DNA of 45,743 nucleotides from Kordiimonadaceae bacterium (GTDB lineage Bacteria; Pseudomonadota; Alphaproteobacteria; Sphingomonadales; Emcibacteraceae): assembly GCA_018660225.1 (NCBI GenBank), contig JABJKT010000070.1, positions 1 through 45,743 on the forward strand, read 5' to 3'. The notes under the pieces are model-generated. The model did not search any database, was not told the DNA's origin, and saw only the letters and a list, made by a program, of their open reading frames with translations. This document shows, piece after piece, positions 42,098 to 45,743 of the stretch (position 1 is the first letter of the stretch; the number at the start of each line of letters is the position of its first letter). A program made the position numbers and the translations under genes.

Positions 42098-42751
42098 ATG
42101 ATAGAAAATTATAACCCACCCAAAAATCCCTTTCTTGATATTATTTATCAGGATGATGATATTCTGGTTTTCAACAAATCGGCCGGATTATTATCAGTTC
42201 CGGGACGGGACCCAAAACATGCGGACAGTCTACAAAAGAGGGCTCAGCAGAAATTTCCGAGCGCCCTAACTGTTCACCGGCTTGATATGGATACATCAGG
42301 ACTTATTATAATGGCTAAGAATAAAGCCGCACGCCGTCATTTAAGCATAGAGTTTCAGGAACGAAAAGTTGAAAAAACATACATCGCCCGCGTTTTTGGT
42401 GCCTTAATAGAAAATGAAGGTCTGATCGACCTGCCGCTGATTTGTGACTGGCCAAACAGGCCGAAACAAATTGTCGACTTTGAAGTGGGTAAGCCGTCAC
42501 AAACCAAATGGCAGGTCCTAAAAAGACAGGATAGTGAAACAAGGCTTTTACTTACCCCCATCACAGGTAGGTCACACCAACTCAGAGTTCACCTTCAAAA
42601 TATTGACCACCCTATATTGGGTGACCGCTTTTATGCTCATGATCAGGCTTTAAATATGAGTAACCGGCTCTGTCTGCATTCAAAAAGACTAACTATTACC
42701 CATCCGGTGACTTTAACAAAAGTGACTTTTGAATGTGAAGAACCTTTTTAA
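42098..42751 (+). CDS. RluA-family pseudouridine synthase
   Basis: 217 residues, the size of RluA itself, with no N-terminal S4 domain. The catalytic motif HRLDMDTSG is at 60-68 with Asp63, and the later motifs VEKTYIARV and TGRSHQLRVHL are intact. It changes uridine to pseudouridine in rRNA and/or tRNA; RluA of E. coli modifies 23S U746 and tRNA U32, but the target here is not proven. Its stop shares the tetranucleotide TTAA with the stop of the convergent gene. Confidence 0.93.
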   Translation: MIENYNPPKNPFLDIIYQDDDILVFNKSAGLLSVPGRDPKHADSLQKRAQQKFPSALTVHRLDMDTSGLIIMAKNKAARRHLSIEFQERKVEKTYIARVFGALIENEGLIDLPLICDWPNRPKQIVDFEVGKPSQTKWQVLKRQDSETRLLLTPITGRSHQLRVHLQNIDHPILGDRFYAHDQALNMSNRLCLHSKRLTITHPVTLTKVTFECEEPF

Positions 42752-43797
42752 AGCTTAAGATCACCGCTAGCAGGGATATCAAAATGAGCCATGACCATGT
42801 CAGTGCTGACTTCAGTTAACTTCTGCGGAATCCAGCTTGGGTTATGATCCTTATCAATAAGCACCGCGCGCACCCCTTCGTAAAAATCGCTATCATATGA
42901 TGATATGGCCGAAACAATTCGGTATTCCATAATCATACAATCATTAAAATCGAGCCGCGCACCTCGGCTTAGCTGTTCGCTGATCACTTTAAGGCTTATA
43001 GGCGACATTTTTTTAAGCACAGCCAGTGTCTCGCTGGCCCAATTATGATCAATATCACTGAGATGATCAAAAATATCCTCTATTGTTTTTTCACTAAAGG
43101 CCGCATCTATCAGATCCCTAAATTCATCCAGTGGTGCCTCGCCGGGATCTTCGGCGAAACGAGCAATAATATTATCAACATCTTCAGCCGAAGAAATATC
43201 CCCTTCCATTAAAGCTTGAGTAAAATCATTGATTTTTTCTGAAGCCATATAGGCGGTGCCAATACCTGCATATAGAATATCAGCCCCCTTAAGTCTCGCC
43301 CCGGTCAAGCCAAGATAAGCGCCCAGCGCGCCCGGCATACGCGGAAGAAAATAGCTTGCCCCCACGTCAGGAATGAGGCCAATAGCGGATTCCGGCATGG
43401 CGAATATGGTTTTTTCAGTGATGATCCTGTGTGATCCATGAATGGACGCGCCAACCCCGCCGCCCATAGTGATGCCATCTAAAAGGGCGATATACGGTTT
43501 TGTGAAATGATAAATGCGCGCATTCATTTTATATTCACTTGAGAAAAAATCGCGCCCAGCGACATTATTTTCCGGGCCCTGTTCTACAATAGTTCTGGCA
43601 TCCCCGCCGGCACAAAAGGCTTTGTCGCCAGCGCCTTTTATAATTACCGCATGGATGGATTTTTCCTTTTGCCACGCTGTCAATTGACTGTCTAGCGTTC
43701 GGCACATGTCCATTGACAGGGCGTTTAATACTTCCGGCCGATTAAGGGTAATAATACCAATAGAAGATTTTTCTTCAAAAATGATATCTTCGCTCAT
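42748..43797 (-). CDS. Enoyl-CoA hydratase/isomerase family, 3-hydroxyisobutyryl-CoA hydrolase-like
   Basis: 349 residues from ATG 43797. It is longer than simple crotonases and has the signature FAMPESAIGLIPDVGASYFL at 132-151, which marks HIBYL-CoA hydrolases (Glu136 and Asp144 are the expected catalytic residues). Oxyanion-hole motifs CAGGD at 62-66 and MGGGVG at 111-116 are present. It would release 3-hydroxyisobutyrate in valine breakdown. No other valine genes are adjacent. A TTG two codons upstream is rejected. It lies 27 bases downstream of the aminopeptidase P gene on the same strand. Confidence 0.88.
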   Translation of the reverse strand: MSEDIIFEEKSSIGIITLNRPEVLNALSMDMCRTLDSQLTAWQKEKSIHAVIIKGAGDKAFCAGGDARTIVEQGPENNVAGRDFFSSEYKMNARIYHFTKPYIALLDGITMGGGVGASIHGSHRIITEKTIFAMPESAIGLIPDVGASYFLPRMPGALGAYLGLTGARLKGADILYAGIGTAYMASEKINDFTQALMEGDISSAEDVDNIIARFAEDPGEAPLDEFRDLIDAAFSEKTIEDIFDHLSDIDHNWASETLAVLKKMSPISLKVISEQLSRGARLDFNDCMIMEYRIVSAISSYDSDFYEGVRAVLIDKDHNPSWIPQKLTEVSTDMVMAHFDIPASGDLKL

Positions 43798-43824
43798 TAT
43801 CAATGCACCCTATGCTGATTTTTT

Positions 43825-45609
43825 TTATAACGTTGTGATTGATTCTGTTGCTTCAAGTAGCCATGCTTTTTCTTTCCCACTTAGAAGCGGGGCGATTATC
43901 TCACGTACTTTGGCATGATATATATTAAACCATGTAATTTCAGCGGCTGACATCATATGAGCATTAACAAGCCTCTTATCGATGGGGGCCAGAGTAATTG
44001 TTTCAAAAGTGAGCATGGGCCGTTCTTCTTCCTCAAATTCACTAATGCTGACAATAACCAGATTTTCAATACGTATCCCATATTCACCTGCTTTATAATA
44101 ACCCGGCTCGTTAGAAAGTATCATACCAGGCTTTAAGGGAACATTATGGCTAAGCGGTGAAATGCTCTGCGGACCCTCGTGTACTCCAAGATAACTACCA
44201 ACGCCATGCCCGGTACCATGATCAAAATCAAGTCCCACATCCCAAAGAGGTTTGCGCGCTAGCGTATCAAGGTGTGCGCCGGTTCTGCCTTCGGGAAAGC
44301 GGGCCTGAGCGAGGGCAATATGACCTTTTAAAACCCGAGTAAAATTATTCCTTTGTTTTTCTGTCGTTTCCCCCAGAGCGATCGTTCTGGTAATATCCGT
44401 AGTTCCGTCAAGATACTGTCCGCCAGAATCAACCAGATAAAGCATATCTTTTTTCAGCTTTTTCGATGTTTCCTTCGTCACTGAGTAATGAACAATCGCC
44501 CCATTAGAGCCCGCCCCGCTTATGGTATCAAAACTGTTCCCCTGAAAGAGCGGCACATCTTTTCTGAAATCATACAATTTTTCTACAGCATCAATTTCAT
44601 CAATTTTTCCGCTCGGGCCATGCTTATCAATCCAGCATAAAAAACGGCATACCGCGACAGCATCACGAATGTGCGCCGCCCTCGTGCCGGCAAGCTCCAC
44701 ATCATTCTTGCAGGCTTTGTCGAGAAGGATTGGGTCCTCTTTTTCAATAACAACTGCATTTTCACTTCTCAAAGCTTCAAAGACGGCACTATGGGTCCTT
44801 TTGGGATCAACCATTGCCTTCTGTCCGCTTTTGCCGAGATTTTTTAGAGCGCCAACAAAATCTTCTTTAGGATAAATTGTCACCTGTTTTCCCAAGTGAT
44901 TTATCACTTCATCGCTCATTTTGTCAGGGTCAATATAGAGTTCTGCTTTTGAACTGCTATGTAAAATGGCAAAACTAAGAACCAGTGGTGTACAGTCAAC
45001 ATCTGATCCGCGAATATTAAAAAGCCATGCAATGCTATCAAGTGAGGTAATCACCAGAACGTCCGCCCCTTCGGCTTTGATTTGTGCCGCTATACGTTTT
45101 CTTTTAGCGGGTGATTTTTCACCGGAATACTGATCATTTTGAACGCGGGCCGGTGCCTTTGATGGAGATGGTCTATCAGACCATATTTCATCTATAAGGT
45201 TATTCTTAACCGCCTTTAAGGTGATGTTTTTAGCGGCCATCTTTTTCTCTGCTTTACTAAGCCACACTTTATTGTGAAGCCAAGGGTCGTATCCAATCAC
45301 ATCACCGCTTTTAAGATTTTCCATGAACCAGTCTTCCGCCGGATCTTTATGTAACTTTAAAACGTTGAATTTTTTTAAATCCACTTGGTCACGAACTTGT
45401 AGGGTATAACGTCCATCAACATAAATTGCCGCCCTATCAAGACTGACCACAGCAAGGCCGGCAGACCCTTTAAAACCAGTAAGCCATGCAAGACGATCAG
45501 CATATGAAGGTGTGTATTCACTTTGATGCTCGTCCGTATGCGGAATAAGAAATCCCGCTAATTTCTGCTCTCTTAATATTTGTCTTAAAGCACGTAATCT
45601 TTTGTCCAT
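43825..45609 (-). CDS. Xaa-Pro aminopeptidase (M24B)
   Basis: 594 residues, the long three-domain form like eukaryotic cytosolic aminopeptidase P1. Two creatinase-like N-terminal domains precede the pita-bread catalytic domain. Metal and active-site motifs: LVDSGGQYLDGTTDITRTI-type DSGGQYLDGTTDITRT, GHGVGSYLGVHEGP, NEPGYY and GIRIENLV. It removes an N-terminal residue before proline. GAGGTC lies upstream of ATG 45609. Together with the M17 enzyme and proline dehydrogenase in the window, it fits use of peptides and proline as food. Confidence 0.94.
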   Translation of the reverse strand: MDKRLRALRQILREQKLAGFLIPHTDEHQSEYTPSYADRLAWLTGFKGSAGLAVVSLDRAAIYVDGRYTLQVRDQVDLKKFNVLKLHKDPAEDWFMENLKSGDVIGYDPWLHNKVWLSKAEKKMAAKNITLKAVKNNLIDEIWSDRPSPSKAPARVQNDQYSGEKSPAKRKRIAAQIKAEGADVLVITSLDSIAWLFNIRGSDVDCTPLVLSFAILHSSSKAELYIDPDKMSDEVINHLGKQVTIYPKEDFVGALKNLGKSGQKAMVDPKRTHSAVFEALRSENAVVIEKEDPILLDKACKNDVELAGTRAAHIRDAVAVCRFLCWIDKHGPSGKIDEIDAVEKLYDFRKDVPLFQGNSFDTISGAGSNGAIVHYSVTKETSKKLKKDMLYLVDSGGQYLDGTTDITRTIALGETTEKQRNNFTRVLKGHIALAQARFPEGRTGAHLDTLARKPLWDVGLDFDHGTGHGVGSYLGVHEGPQSISPLSHNVPLKPGMILSNEPGYYKAGEYGIRIENLVIVSISEFEEEERPMLTFETITLAPIDKRLVNAHMMSAAEITWFNIYHAKVREIIAPLLSGKEKAWLLEATESITTL

Positions 45610-45651
45610 TTTGACCTCAATTTAAAAATGTTGCTCTATATTTACAGGATC

Positions 45652-45743
45652 ATGAAATATTGCAAGCAAAAGGTAGGCATTTTTTATTATACGGGTAATT
45701 TTGAGGCGGCAGAAAATGCCTTTTTGAATGAATATCAAAAATA
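45652..45743 (+). CDS. Start of an unidentified gene running off the window
   Basis: A frame is open from ATG 45652 (or an in-frame ATG at 45628) to the last base. The visible peptide starts MKYCKQKVGIFYYTGNFEAA and continues with ENAFLNEYQK. AGGA at 45646-45649 is close to the later ATG. The gene is divergent from the aminopeptidase P gene. The peptide is too short to assign, and it may not be a gene at all. Confidence 0.45.
   Translation, partial: MKYCKQKVGIFYYTGNFEAAENAFLNEYQK

Noticed and set aside
1-45743. CRISPR arrays, tRNA genes, prophage or integrase
   Set aside because: No regularly spaced direct repeats, no tRNA cloverleaf and no phage or integrase-like proteins were recognised on either strand.

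Overview
The window looks like a chromosomal segment of a marine-type alphaproteobacterium with moderate to low G+C (by eye, mid-40s percent or below). The clearest markers are a small SRP RNA directly upstream of dnaX-ybaB-recR with nudC and pheA next door, an adrenodoxin-type ferredoxin, a PAS_5-family protein, a trifunctional-type-length PutA beside an Lrp regulator, and a bound cytochrome c. I saw no phage, integrase, transposase, CRISPR array, tRNA or rRNA gene. The order or species cannot be fixed from the sequence alone.

Layout. 1-3842: the 3' end of an unidentified gene, a glutathione S-transferase, an M17 leucyl aminopeptidase, a MarR regulator and an NlpC/P60 peptidase. 3846-9945: a membrane-anchored cytochrome c, pheA, nudC, the SRP RNA, dnaX-ybaB-recR and a GFA-family protein. 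10031-11464: a molybdenum-cofactor riboswitch, moaA and a small unknown gene. 11594-15045: an exported redox operon (flavin amine oxidase, c-type cytochrome, two signal-peptide-bearing RidA proteins) with its own promoter, a candidate operator and a strong terminator. 15050-16315: a lipoprotein with a C-terminal VOC domain. 16393-20679: a tight four-gene cluster (rhodanese-MtnA fusion, MtnP, RhaD-like class II aldolase, Cys/Met PLP enzyme). 20747-20910 and 22171-22227: palindromic repeat elements around a PAS_5 protein and a periplasmic histidine phosphatase. 22226-27767: DUF1905 and phosphoribosyltransferase genes, a sugar-type ABC importer lacking an ATPase gene, and an adenosine-deaminase-family lipoprotein. 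27876-33875: putA, sdaA, a 48-residue protein, lrp and a ferredoxin. 33884-42035: a complete RND efflux set, then dimethylargininase and an amino acid permease. 42098-45743: an RluA pseudouridine synthase, a 3-hydroxyisobutyryl-CoA hydrolase-like enzyme, an aminopeptidase P and the start of another gene.

How the genes fit together. The two most interesting modules adjoin each other. The first (11695-14974) reads as a periplasmic amine-oxidising chain: the flavoprotein makes an imine, the cytochrome takes the electrons and RidA hydrolyses the imine. The second (16393-20679) reads as a salvage route for 5'-methylthioadenosine or a related 5'-deoxynucleoside: phosphorolysis, isomerisation, then retro-aldol cleavage to DHAP and a short aldehyde. 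A rhodanese domain is fused to the isomerase and a sulfur amino acid enzyme closes the operon. Other parts of the window serve amino acid catabolism: proline, serine, methylarginine, possibly valine, and peptides. Many apparent reading-frame starts are too long; corrected starts are given wherever ribosome-binding sites or signal peptides decide.
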